Assembly: GCA_946407175.1 (NCBI GenBank)
Contig: CAMJNB010000023.1
Location: 1 to 9,780 of the forward strand
Origin: an uncultured Selenomonadales bacterium
GTDB lineage: Bacteria > Bacillota_C > Negativicutes > Selenomonadales > Selenomonadaceae
Direction of reading: 5' to 3'
Length of the DNA: 9,780 bases
The notes under the pieces were generated by a model, which worked only from the letters and a program-made list of their open reading frames with translations, was not told the origin of the DNA and did not search any database. Each line of letters opens with the position of its first letter. Positions within the stretch are counted from its first letter, which is position 1. Positions 1-6,658 of this stretch are shown piece by piece. A program made the translations under genes and the position numbers.

Positions 1-3
1 GCA

Positions 4-438
4 ATGAATCGCATGAAAATTTACGACTGCTTTACGTTTTACAATGAATTTGAACTTTTGGAATTGCGCTTAAAATCTTTGTGGAATGTGGTTGACTACT
101 TCGTACTTGTCGAGGCTGACAAAAATCATAACAATAAACCCAAGCCGTTTTACTTTGATGAGCGTATGGAAGATTTTAAAGAGTTCATGTCGAAAATTAT
201 TTACATACCGCTTAACATAAATGTCGAATACAAAGGCGTAGGCGATTGGCAAATTGAAAACGGTCAGCGCAACGGCATTATGTACGGTTTAAGTGACGCC
301 GAACCGGACGATTTAATTTTTATTTCGGATCTTGACGAATTTCCCGCGCCGGATATCATTCAGCGCATTGAAAACAATCAAACACCGTTAATAAGTTTAT
401 GTCCCGTTACCCCCCCCTTGCCGATGGACGCGCCTTGA
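4..438 (+). CDS. Family-17-type glycosyltransferase, N-terminal part (frameshifted gene)
   Basis: This is the first half of a protein that looks like the bacterial relatives of beta-1,4-mannosyl-glycoprotein N-acetylglucosaminyltransferase (GT17). These are cytoplasmic enzymes usually found in surface-glycan loci. Visible signatures are the N-terminal IYDCFTFYNEFELLELRL block, a VEAD segment, GDWQIENGQRNGI, and the acidic motif SDLDEFP at residues 108-114, the likely nucleotide-sugar/metal site. The frame runs through a C8 tract (410-417) into a TGA at 436-438, giving a nonsense tail after VTPP. The missing half continues in another frame to 923; joined, the product would be about 306 residues, normal for the family. 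The start could be ATG 4 or ATG 13, and with only three upstream bases visible it could also lie outside the window. The exact sugar and acceptor are unknown. Confidence 0.75.
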   Translation: MNRMKIYDCFTFYNEFELLELRLKSLWNVVDYFVLVEADKNHNNKPKPFYFDERMEDFKEFMSKIIYIPLNINVEYKGVGDWQIENGQRNGIMYGLSDAEPDDLIFISDLDEFPAPDIIQRIENNQTPLISLCPVTPPLPMDAP

Positions 439-923
439 GAGTTCCCTGCCAACTCTTAGTTTCCGCCGCTGAATTGCTGGAATATGTTCCCTTTAGTCTG
501 CAACAGACTTTTCACTACTACTATTTCGATTGGATAGCAGGCGGCGATTCGAAAGGCACCGTGCTTGTCAAAAGAAAAAATTTAACAACGCCGCAAGAAA
601 TGAGAAATGCAAAAGGCTCTTTTCCGTTTATTCCCAATGGCGGCTGGCACTTTTCGTACATGGGCGGAGTCGACAAAATTATAAAAAAGATGACGTCCAT
701 TGTTGACGGCAATGAACTTGTTGTAAGGGCAAAGGCAAATTTGACTGACAGAGAGTATGTCAAAGAGTGTATGAAAAGCGGCAAGGATATTTACGGCAGA
801 AAAAATATTCCGGAGTCACAATTTTACCCTTACGACATTTCAAATATAAATCTGCCGTACCTTGCGGAATTTTTGAAAAAATATCCTCAATTCTTGCGCA
901 AGTATGATTTCGGCGACGAGTAA
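399..923 (+). CDS. Family-17-type glycosyltransferase, C-terminal part (out of frame with the first half)
   Basis: This is the second half of the same glycosyltransferase, in the -1 frame relative to the first. It contains the conserved LQQTFHYYYFDW block and the GGWHFSYMGG motif (codons around 639-662), followed by a lysine-rich stretch, which is the usual C-terminal order in bacterial GT17-like proteins. The ATG at 399 has no ribosome binding site and lies inside the first half's coding sequence, so it is probably not a real start. The true junction is likely within the C8 run at 410-417. One extra C (C9), or two fewer (C6), joins the frames as ...VTPPLADGRAL... It may be a broken gene, a phase-variable gene in its off state, or a sequencing error. 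The next gene, purM, starts 53 bases after the stop. Confidence 0.7.
   Translation: MSRYPPLADGRALRVPCQLLVSAAELLEYVPFSLQQTFHYYYFDWIAGGDSKGTVLVKRKNLTTPQEMRNAKGSFPFIPNGGWHFSYMGGVDKIIKKMTSIVDGNELVVRAKANLTDREYVKECMKSGKDIYGRKNIPESQFYPYDISNINLPYLAEFLKKYPQFLRKYDFGDE
410..417 (+). repeat. C8 homopolymer at the frameshift junction
   Basis: Eight consecutive Cs sit exactly where the two glycosyltransferase frames must be joined. I noticed no other C or G run longer than five in the window. Runs of eight As or Ts do occur inside intact genes, for example T8 at 1274-1281 in purM. The codons here are acc ccc ccc, so a -1 slip on the two ccc codons would also restore the frame. Confidence 0.9.
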
Positions 924-942
924 AAATTTAAAGATTAGTTAA

Positions 943-963
943 TAATTACCAGCTACCGGCTAA
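943..963 (+). repeat. Degenerate 7-bp repeats before purM (3 units)
   Basis: The spacer between the glycosyltransferase and purM holds three consecutive heptads, taattac, cagctac and cggctaa. They match the degenerate pattern xAGCTAx seen more clearly in the later purine spacers. They end just upstream of the purM ribosome binding site (AAGGAAG, 965-971). On their own they would not be convincing; the call rests on similarity to the arrays at 2006-2089 and 3986-4034. Confidence 0.5.
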
Positions 964-976
964 AAAGGAAGATTTA

Positions 977-2005
977 ATGGAAAAAATGACTTACAAAGAC
1001 TCCGGCGTTGACATTGACGCAGGCAACGAGTCTGTTAAATTGATAAAAGACGCGGTGAGAGCAACGTACCGCGAAGAAGTTTTGGGCGACTTAGGCGGCT
1101 TCGGCGGTCTTTTCGCACTGAAAAAATATGATGAGCCTATTTTAATTTCCGGCACGGACGGCGTGGGTACCAAACTTAAAATTGCCTTTCGCCTTAACAA
1201 ACACGACACGATAGGGCAGGACGCCGTTGCAATGTGCGTAAATGACATTTTGGTACAGGGCGCCGAGCCGCTATTTTTTTTGGACTATCTTGCAGTCGGA
1301 AAATTAAATCCCGCGCAGGTTGCCGAAATTGTAGGCGGCGTGGCACGAGCTTGCAAAGAATCGGGTTGCGCGTTAATCGGCGGCGAGACGGCGGAGATGA
1401 GCGGCTTTTATTCAAACGGCGAATATGACATTGCAGGTTTTGCAGTCGGCGTTGTTGAAAAAAAATCGCTTATAACTTCTGCGCGTGTTAAATGCGGCGA
1501 CGTGCTAATCGGTCTGCCGTCAAGCGGTCTGCATTCAAACGGTTTTTCACTGGTACGCAAAATTGTTTTCGAGCGGCAAGGCTTAAAAGGCGACGAGTTT
1601 ATACCGGAGCTGGGTAAAACTATCGGCGAAGAGCTTTTAACACCTACGCGGCTTTATCCCGCAACTTGTCTGCCGCTTATAAAAAAGTTCGGTGAAAAAA
1701 TTCACGGCATGGTACACATAACCGGCGGCGGCTTTTACGACAACATACCGCGTGCATTGCCGGAGAATTTCGGCGCGGAAATTGACTCGACCGCTTGGAC
1801 GGTACCGCCGATTTTCAAGCTGATTCAGCACTGGGGAAATGTCGAAGATCGCGAAATGTTCAGAACGTTTAATTGCGGCGTCGGTATGATTTTAATTGTT
1901 GACGAAAATGCCGTTTATGACGTGAAAAAATATCTTGACGCGGCGGGCGAAAAATTTTATAAAATCGGACGTGTTGTCGAAGGTCACGGCGTCACGGTTA
2001 ATTGA
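977..2005 (+). CDS. purM: Phosphoribosylformylglycinamidine cyclo-ligase (AIR synthetase)
   Basis: PurM closes the imidazole ring in purine synthesis, converting FGAM plus ATP to aminoimidazole ribonucleotide, ADP and phosphate in the cytoplasm (step 5). The protein is 342 residues, the normal length. It starts with the typical [14 protein letters not shown] and carries the ATP-loop motif SGTDGVGTK at residues 58-66, [19 protein letters not shown] at 135-141, [27 protein letters not shown] and FNCGVGM. The domain order (AIRS N-terminal, then C-terminal) is complete and no key motif is missing. The start is fixed by AAGGAAG at 965-971, five bases before the ATG. The usual upstream partner purF is not in this window; a glycosyltransferase remnant is there instead. 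The stop codon merges into a 7-bp repeat array. Confidence 0.97.
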   Translation: MEKMTYKDSGVDIDAGNESVKLIKDAVRATYREEVLGDLGGFGGLFALKKYDEPILISGTDGVGTKLKIAFRLNKHDTIGQDAVAMCVNDILVQGAEPLFFLDYLAVGKLNPAQVAEIVGGVARACKESGCALIGGETAEMSGFYSNGEYDIAGFAVGVVEKKSLITSARVKCGDVLIGLPSSGLHSNGFSLVRKIVFERQGLKGDEFIPELGKTIGEELLTPTRLYPATCLPLIKKFGEKIHGMVHITGGGFYDNIPRALPENFGAEIDSTAWTVPPIFKLIQHWGNVEDREMFRTFNCGVGMILIVDENAVYDVKKYLDAAGEKFYKIGRVVEGHGVTVN

Positions 2006-2089
2006 GAATTAAGAATTAAGAATTAAGAATGTAGAATTAAAAACTGAAAGCAAACCGCTACTAGCTACAAGCTACTAGCTACAAGCTAA
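2006..2089 (+). repeat. Array of twelve in-phase 7-bp repeats between purM and purN
   Basis: The whole purM-purN spacer up to the purN ribosome binding site divides into twelve consecutive heptads without a slip in register. The first five are GAATTAA (one changed to gaatgta). The next three are transitional (aaactga, aagcaaa, ccgctac). The last four alternate tagctac and aagctac/aagctaa. Within it, 2057-2070 and 2071-2084 are two identical 14-bp copies. TAGCT...AGCTA arms could form small weak hairpins, but I do not see a rho-independent terminator. The array follows directly on the purM TGA. Confidence 0.85.
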
Positions 2090-2090
2090 T

Positions 2091-2096
2091 GAGGTG
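2091..2096 (+). promoter_or_regulatory. Ribosome binding site deciding the purN start
   Basis: GAGGTG lies four bases before ATG 2101. The other in-frame ATG, at 2089, has only repeat sequence upstream and would place this site inside the gene, so 2101 is preferred. Confidence 0.75.
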
Positions 2097-2100
2097 TTCA

Positions 2101-2703
2101 ATGACTAAGTTAGGCGTAATGTGTTCGGGACGCGGCACAGACTTGCAGTCGATAATTGACGCGATTCAGCACGGTGAACTTGACGCGGAAATTTCAATCG
2201 TACTCACCGACAAGCCGAATGTTATGGCGTTGGAGCGTGCCGAAAAGGCGGGTATTAAAAATATCTGCGTCGACAGAAAAAAATTTGCAAGCCGCGCAGA
2301 TTTTGAAACGGAACTTTTAAAAAATCTTGAAGGCGTTGACTTGGTAGTTTTGGCGGGCTTTATGCGAATTTTAAGCCCCAATTTCGTGCGGCGGTACGAA
2401 GGGCGACTTATGAATATTCACCCGTCACTTTTACCGGCATTTCCCGGCGCCCATGCTCATCGTGACGTTTTGGCATACGGCGTTAAAATTTCCGGCTGTA
2501 CGGTTCATTTTGTAGACGAAGGCACGGATTCCGGTCCAATTATTTTACAAGCGGCGGTTGAAGTTAAAGACGACGACACCGAAGAAACTTTATCTGCGCG
2601 CGTGCTTGAACAGGAGCATGTTATTTATCCTAAGGCGATAAAGCTTTTTGTCGAAGGCAAGCTTAAAATCGAAGGACGTCACGTAAAAATAATTAAGAAT
2701 TAA
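2101..2703 (+). CDS. purN: Phosphoribosylglycinamide formyltransferase (GAR transformylase)
   Basis: PurN moves a formyl group from 10-formyltetrahydrofolate to GAR, making FGAR (step 3 of IMP synthesis), in the cytoplasm. The protein is 200 residues, as expected. The phosphate-binding loop SGRGTDLQ is at residues 9-16. The catalytic triad familiar from E. coli (N106, H108, D144) is seen as N105 and H107 in [11 protein letters not shown] and D143 in [11 protein letters not shown]136 in TVHFVDEG is also conserved. At position 14 an Asp replaces the Asn of E. coli PurN, which I regard as a lineage variant. The start at 2101 is chosen for the GAGGTG site just upstream rather than ATG 2089. The last codon and stop (AAT TAA) fall within the 7-bp repeat motif, so the C-terminal ...IIKN is partly repeat-encoded. 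Confidence 0.96.
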   Translation: MTKLGVMCSGRGTDLQSIIDAIQHGELDAEISIVLTDKPNVMALERAEKAGIKNICVDRKKFASRADFETELLKNLEGVDLVVLAGFMRILSPNFVRRYEGRLMNIHPSLLPAFPGAHAHRDVLAYGVKISGCTVHFVDEGTDSGPIILQAAVEVKDDDTEETLSARVLEQEHVIYPKAIKLFVEGKLKIEGRHVKIIKN

Positions 2704-2727
2704 GAATGAAAATTTGCTACAAGCTAA
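2690..2727 (+). repeat. 7-bp repeats spanning the purN stop and purN-purH spacer
   Basis: Heptads taattaa (2690), gaattaa (2697) and gaatgaa (2704) run through the purN stop codon. After a three-base interruption (2711-2713) come ttgctac (2714) and aagctaa (2721). This is the same progression as in the purM-purN spacer, from GAATTAA units to AGCTA units, in shorter form. It ends just before the purH ribosome binding site. Confidence 0.7.
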
Positions 2728-2730
2728 ATT

Positions 2731-2736
2731 GGAGGG
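2731..2736 (+). promoter_or_regulatory. Strong ribosome binding site of purH
   Basis: GGAGGG lies seven bases before ATG 2744 and fixes that start. An in-frame TTG at 2714 lies within the repeat motif and has no comparable site. Confidence 0.85.
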
Positions 2737-2743
2737 TGGAAAG

Positions 2744-3346
2744 ATGAACGAAGTAAAAATTAAACGCGCACTTATCAGCGTTTCAAACAAACTCGGCGCA
2801 GTTGAATTGGCACGGTCACTCAATAAAGCAGGCGTCGAAATTATCAGCACGGGCGGCACCATGAAGGCGATTCGTGCGGCGGGCGTCCCCGTCACTTACG
2901 TAAGCGATTTAACCGGCTTTCCCGAAATTATGAACGGCAGAGTTAAGACGTTAAATCCCAAAATTCACGGCGGCATTTTGGCGGTACGCGATAACCCCGA
3001 ACACGTAAAGCAAATGGAAGAAAACGGCATTGCGCCCATTGATATGGTTGTAGTAAATCTGTATCCTTTCAAGGCGACGATTCGCAAAGCCGGCGTCACG
3101 CTTGATGAGGCGATTGAAAATATTGATATCGGCGGTCCCGCGATGATTCGTGCAGCGGCGAAAAATTTTAAATTCGTCACCGTAGTCACCAATCCCGATA
3201 CGTACGACGAAATTGCAAAAATGATTTCAGAAACCGGCGGCGTTGACTACGAGACGCGGAAAAAACTTGCGGCGGAGGCGTTTGCTCATACTGCCGAATA
3301 CGACGCCATGATTACGGGGTACTTGTCAACATTAATTGAAAAGTGA
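2744..3346 (+). CDS. purH: IMP cyclohydrolase, single-domain PurH (lacks AICAR formyltransferase)
   Basis: This enzyme closes the second purine ring, turning FAICAR into IMP, the last step of the pathway. The 200 residues match only the N-terminal MGS-like half of the usual ~510-residue Pur[10 protein letters not shown] at the start, [30 protein letters not shown] (G65-R66-V67-K68, the expected substrate/catalytic region), NLYPF, and [17 protein letters not shown]. It stops cleanly after [17 protein letters not shown], just where the formyltransferase domain normally begins. That suggests a real one-domain form rather than random truncation. The usual KTLHP reads KTLNP here (N71). Split PurH is, to my knowledge, found in some anaerobic lineages, with the formyltransferase as its own gene; that gene is not in this window. 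The next gene overlaps or directly abuts the stop. Confidence 0.93.
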   Translation: MNEVKIKRALISVSNKLGAVELARSLNKAGVEIISTGGTMKAIRAAGVPVTYVSDLTGFPEIMNGRVKTLNPKIHGGILAVRDNPEHVKQMEENGIAPIDMVVVNLYPFKATIRKAGVTLDEAIENIDIGGPAMIRAAAKNFKFVTVVTNPDTYDEIAKMISETGGVDYETRKKLAAEAFAHTAEYDAMITGYLSTLIEK

Positions 3347-3992
3347 AGCGGCTGTGCAAATTAAAAAGTTCATAAATAATTGGTACAATATTTCGGTGGG
3401 GCTTGCCGTTATCAGCGCGGTAATTGCAATTTTCGGCGTTGACGACATAACGCAAAAATTATTGTGGGGATCAATCGCGATATTGTTTCTGCATTTCTTT
3501 GAAGAATTTGGATTTCCCGGCGGCTTTCCGCTAATGGGCATGAAAGTTTTAATGAACAGCAAGGAAAGAGATTCGACGAAGTGGAACTGCAACAATTTAA
3601 GTTCAATGTTCGGCAACTGGGGATTTCTTTTCTTTCTGTACATATTGCCGCTGATTCTTCCCGACGTACGATTTTTAACATTAGCCGCGATGATGTTTTT
3701 ATTTGCGGAATTTTTAATGCACGTGGTACTTTTCAACGTTAAACAGAAAACTATTTACAATCCCGGCTTAATCACTGCGCTTTTCGGACTTACGCCGCTA
3801 GGTGTTTACTACTTTGCAAATGTCTATGAAGGCAGTATGTATGCGTGGTACGATTTCATTATCGCTGTAGCGTACTTTATCGCTGTATTTTGGTTCTGTT
3901 TCCGTTCGCCCTTATATTGGGGACTCGGTTCATTGAAAGGTTACGCGCTGACGCGCAGATCTGCTTACGGCATGGCGGCGCAATGGAATTAA
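3336..3992 (+). CDS. HXXEE-type integral membrane protein of unknown function
   Basis: This is a hydrophobic protein of up to 218 residues with about five or six membrane segments (roughly residues 18-34, 42-55, 93-110, 113-135, 145-162 and 170-190). It carries the motif H53-F-F-E56-E57 at the end of the second segment, and a later [10 protein letters not shown]...[10 protein letters not shown] block. Both are typical of the HXXEE domain family, whose function is unknown. The start is uncertain: TTG 3336 overlaps purH by 11 bases, and GTG 3354 follows the purH stop by seven bases. Neither has a good ribosome binding site, so translation probably depends on purH. It sits between purH and purD, where a formyltransferase gene might be expected, but it has no resemblance to one. 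The stop (AAT TAA) lies inside a 7-bp repeat array. Confidence 0.8.
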   Translation: MKSEAAVQIKKFINNWYNISVGLAVISAVIAIFGVDDITQKLLWGSIAILFLHFFEEFGFPGGFPLMGMKVLMNSKERDSTKWNCNNLSSMFGNWGFLFFLYILPLILPDVRFLTLAAMMFLFAEFLMHVVLFNVKQKTIYNPGLITALFGLTPLGVYYFANVYEGSMYAWYDFIIAVAYFIAVFWFCFRSPLYWGLGSLKGYALTRRSAYGMAAQWN

Positions 3993-4034
3993 GAATTAAA
4001 ACCTAAAAGCTGAAAGCTAAAAGCTAAAAGCTGA
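3986..4034 (+). repeat. Array of seven in-phase 7-bp repeats before purD
   Basis: Seven contiguous heptads in register: two GAATTAA, one aacctaa, then AAGCTGA, AAGCTAA, AAGCTAA and AAGCTGA. The first unit contains the last codon and stop of the membrane-protein gene. The array ends four bases before the purD ribosome binding site (AGAGGAG, 4038-4044). The order, GAATTAA units first and AGCT units after, is the same as in the purM-purN and purN-purH spacers. Confidence 0.85.
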
Positions 4035-4056
4035 CATAGAGGAGAAAATTTTTTAT

Positions 4057-5523
4057 ATGGTTAGAAATATTTTGCTTATCGGCAGTGGCGGGCGTGAACA
4101 TGCTCTGGCGTGGAAAATGTCTAAAAGTATGCCGAAGAAAAAAATTTACGCGATACCCGGCAATCCCGGCATTGCTGAAGTTGCCGAATGTGTAGAAGGT
4201 ATTTCAATCGGCGACAACGCGGCGATAGTGGACTTTGCTAAATCGCACGGCATTGACCTTGTAGTTATCGGTCCCGAAGCGCCGCTTGTAAACGGTCTTG
4301 TCGACGCTCTTGACGCCGCGCAGATTAAATCTTTCGGTCCGAATAAAACCGCCGCGCAGATGGAAGGTTCAAAAATCTTCGCAAAAAATCTTATGAAAAA
4401 GTACGGCATACCTACCGCCGAATTTGAAATTTTTGAAAATCCCGATGACGCGAAAAGTTACATTACTGAAAAAGGTGCGCCGATTGTAATTAAGGCTGAC
4501 GGACTTGCGGCGGGCAAAGGCGTTATCGTTGCAAAGACGCTTGACGAGGCTTTAAGCGCGGTTGACGAGATGAAAAATTTCGGCGACGCGGGAAGTAAAA
4601 TTGTAGTCGAAGAATTTATGGACGGCGAAGAGGCGTCCGTGCTGGCTTTTACGGACGGTAAAACTATCGTGCCGATGATTGCCGCGCAGGATCATAAACG
4701 CTTGCTTGACGGCGACGAAGGCGTAAACACCGGCGGTATGGGGGCTTATGCACCTGCGCCTGTCGTGACGCCGGAAATTATGACTAAGGTTGAAGAAAAA
4801 ATTTTAAAGCCGACCATTGCCGCGCTGAATGAAGAGGGCATAACCTATCGCGGCTGTTTGTACGCGGGGCTGATGATTGTCGACGGCGAACCGAAAGTTG
4901 TGGAGTTCAACGCGAGATTCGGCGACCCTGAGACGCAAGCCGTGTTGCCGCTTTTAAAGAGTGACTTGGTTGACATTATGGAAGCCTGCGCGGACGGTAC
5001 GCTTGACAGAGCTAAAATTGCGTGGAGCGATAAAAGCGCGGTCTGTGTAGTTTTGGCAAGCGGCGGTTACCCTAAGGCGTACAAAAAAAATATTCCGATT
5101 GACAGCTTAACGCGGGCGAAAGTTTCCACTACGATTTTTCACGCGGGTACGGCAATGCGTGACGGTCAACTTGTCACGAGCGGCGGCAGAGTTTTAGGCG
5201 TCACGGCGACGGCGGCGGACATTCATAAAGCCGTAAAAAAAGTTTACAAAGCCGTTAAGCTGATTCACTTTGAGGATATGTACTACCGTCACGATATCGC
5301 CGCGCGTGCATTGAAAATTGCGCCGGAAGTCAAAGTCGATTTAGGCGTAAAAGACGACGACGTTACGGCTGATTCAAATACTAAACTTGATTCAGATTCT
5401 AAGCTTGATTCAAATTCTAAACCGGATTTAAATTCTAAAATTGATTCAGATAAAAAGTCTGATTCAAATTCAAAACCTAAAATTGCAATTAATTTGTTGG
5501 GAGCAAGAAAAAAAGATGTTTGA
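4057..5523 (+). CDS. purD: Phosphoribosylamine-glycine ligase (GAR synthetase) with repeat-encoded C-terminal tail
   Basis: PurD joins phosphoribosylamine and glycine with ATP to make GAR (step 2). The ATP-grasp enzyme is complete: GSGGREHA (residues 9-16), the PNKTAAQMEGSK region, IKADGLAAGKGV, EEFMDGEEASV, NTGGMGAYAPAP (224-235), EFNARFGDPETQ (283-294), and a C-domain ending near K420 (HFEDMYYRHDIAARALK). The family is usually about 420-430 residues; this one is 488. The extra 60 or so residues include six hexapeptides of the form DS(N/D)(S/T)K(L/P/I) at 439-474, then KIAINLLGARKKDV. The tail is strongly hydrophilic and probably disordered; no function is evident. AGAGGAG at 4038-4044 precedes the ATG with a long 12-base spacing. 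The end overlaps the glf start by eight bases. Confidence 0.96.
   Translation: MVRNILLIGSGGREHALAWKMSKSMPKKKIYAIPGNPGIAEVAECVEGISIGDNAAIVDFAKSHGIDLVVIGPEAPLVNGLVDALDAAQIKSFGPNKTAAQMEGSKIFAKNLMKKYGIPTAEFEIFENPDDAKSYITEKGAPIVIKADGLAAGKGVIVAKTLDEALSAVDEMKNFGDAGSKIVVEEFMDGEEASVLAFTDGKTIVPMIAAQDHKRLLDGDEGVNTGGMGAYAPAPVVTPEIMTKVEEKILKPTIAALNEEGITYRGCLYAGLMIVDGEPKVVEFNARFGDPETQAVLPLLKSDLVDIMEACADGTLDRAKIAWSDKSAVCVVLASGGYPKAYKKNIPIDSLTRAKVSTTIFHAGTAMRDGQLVTSGGRVLGVTATAADIHKAVKKVYKAVKLIHFEDMYYRHDIAARALKIAPEVKVDLGVKDDDVTADSNTKLDSDSKLDSNSKPDLNSKIDSDKKSDSNSKPKIAINLLGARKKDV
5371..5478 (+). repeat. Six tandem 18-bp units inside the 3' end of purD
   Basis: Six back-to-back 18-bp units start at 5371, 5389, 5407, 5425, 5443 and 5461. 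Each begins GATT(C/T)A and most continue AATTCTAAA or close variants; the fifth is the most diverged. Because 18 is a multiple of three, copy-number changes would not shift the frame; each unit adds one DSNSKx-like hexapeptide to PurD. Confidence 0.9.
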
Positions 5524-6658
5524 CGTTGTAATTGTCGGCGCGGGATTGGCAGGCGCCGTATTGGCAGAACGTTTTGCCGCGCAGGCTGACAAAAAAGTTT
5601 TGGTGATTGAACGCCGCCGCCGTGTTGCCGGAAATTGTTTTGATGAGGTGGACGACAACGGCATTTTGGTTCACCGCTACGGACCGCACCTTTTTCATAC
5701 CGATTTTGTTGACGTGTGGAATTACCTTTCGCAGTTCACCGAGTGGGACGTTTATCACCACAGGGTTAAGGCGATGGTTGACGGTCAAGTTGTACCGATA
5801 CCGTTTAACTTTAACACTTTGCACGAAGTTTTTCCGAAGAGTTTGGCGGATCGCCTTGAGGCGGCGTTGCTGAAAAATTACGGTTACGGTCAAAAAGTTC
5901 CGATTCTTGAGCTGAAAAAATCTGCGGACGGTTTTTTACACTTCTTGGCTGATTACGTCTACAGAAAAATTTTTTTGCACTACACCGAAAAGCAATGGGG
6001 CAAGCCGCCTGAACAAATTGACGGCGCCGTAACTGCGCGAGTGCCGATTTTCATAGGACGCGACGACAGATATTTCAACGACCGCTTTCAAGCATTGCCG
6101 CGTAAAGGTTACACTAAGCTGATTGAAAATATTTTGGCGCATAAAAATATTAAGCTTATGCTGAATACGGACAGCGCGGAAGTTTTAGAATTACGCGGCG
6201 AAGAAATTTATTTGTTCAACCAAAAATTCAGCGGCACGGTGATTTACACGGGACAGCTTGACGCGCTTTTCAATTTTAAATTCGGCGTCCTACCCTACCG
6301 CAGTGTTGAAATGAAGTTTGAAACTGTTGACACGGAGCATTATCAAGACGCGCCGTCGGTGAATTATCCCGATAACTACGATTTCACGCGCATAACCGAA
6401 TTTAAAAACATTCACCCCGCGCAGTCACCGCGTACCACGATTTTGAAAGAGTATCCGCAAGATTACGTGAAAGGCGAAAATGAACCGTACTATCCCGTTT
6501 TCACTGACGAGGCGCGTGCGGCTTATGAAAAATATTCCGTCGAGCTTGCAAAGTTCCCGCAGATTTATGCGCTTGGGCGTCTTGCCGAATATAAATACTA
6601 CGATATGGACGACGCTGTAAAGCGTGCATTGGACTTTTTCGCGGGGTTGAACGCTTGA
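5516..6658 (+). CDS. glf: UDP-galactopyranose mutase
   Basis: Glf is a flavoenzyme that interconverts UDP-galactopyranose and UDP-galactofuranose, the donor for galactofuranose in O-antigens, capsules and other surface glycans. The 380-residue protein has the FAD-binding GAGLAG (residues 8-13) followed by VLVIERRRRVAGNCFD, HRYGPHLFHT, YTEKQWGKPPEQI, TARVPIF with R175 (matching the conserved active-site Arg R174 of Klebsiella Glf by position), DDRYFNDRFQALPRKGYT, LPYRSVEM, TRITEFKN (R292), EPYYPVF and the C-terminal ALGRLAEYKYYDMD. ATG 5516 is chosen because the Rossmann motif follows at once; the open frame upstream to 5441 is only the shadow of the purD repeats. GGGAG at 5499-5503 is 12 bases away, so coupling to purD translation is likely. 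It begins the surface-glycan group. Confidence 0.96.
   Translation: MFDVVIVGAGLAGAVLAERFAAQADKKVLVIERRRRVAGNCFDEVDDNGILVHRYGPHLFHTDFVDVWNYLSQFTEWDVYHHRVKAMVDGQVVPIPFNFNTLHEVFPKSLADRLEAALLKNYGYGQKVPILELKKSADGFLHFLADYVYRKIFLHYTEKQWGKPPEQIDGAVTARVPIFIGRDDRYFNDRFQALPRKGYTKLIENILAHKNIKLMLNTDSAEVLELRGEEIYLFNQKFSGTVIYTGQLDALFNFKFGVLPYRSVEMKFETVDTEHYQDAPSVNYPDNYDFTRITEFKNIHPAQSPRTTILKEYPQDYVKGENEPYYPVFTDEARAAYEKYSVELAKFPQIYALGRLAEYKYYDMDDAVKRALDFFAGLNA

Noticed and set aside
399..438. Programmed -1 ribosomal frameshift as the normal way to make the first glycosyltransferase
   Set aside because: The ccc ccc slip is possible, but I see no Shine-Dalgarno-like stimulator upstream and no clear structure downstream; length variation or a sequence error is simpler. 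Kept only as an alternative.
924..976. Promoter or purine-responsive element upstream of purM
   Set aside because: AT-rich stretches such as taataat are present, but no paired -35/-10 at proper spacing, PUR-box pair or riboswitch fold could be supported.
2057..2088. Rho-independent terminator from TAGCT/AGCTA arms in the purM-purN spacer
   Set aside because: The stems are only five bases, AT-rich and not followed by a T-run; purN follows at once in the same operon.
2089..2100. Upstream ATG for purN (would add MRCS)
   Set aside because: It would place the GAGGTG ribosome binding site inside the coding sequence; ATG 2101 fits better.
2714..2743. TTG start ten codons upstream of purH
   Set aside because: It starts in the spacer repeat without a ribosome binding site, whereas ATG 2744 has a strong GGAGGG at the right distance.
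3332..3736. 134-codon reverse open frame opposite the HXXEE membrane protein
   Set aside because: It lies antisense to a gene with a clear family motif and membrane pattern, and shows no domain or ribosome binding site.
5489..5893. 134-codon reverse open frame opposite glf
   Set aside because: Antisense shadow of a highly conserved enzyme; no protein-like pattern.
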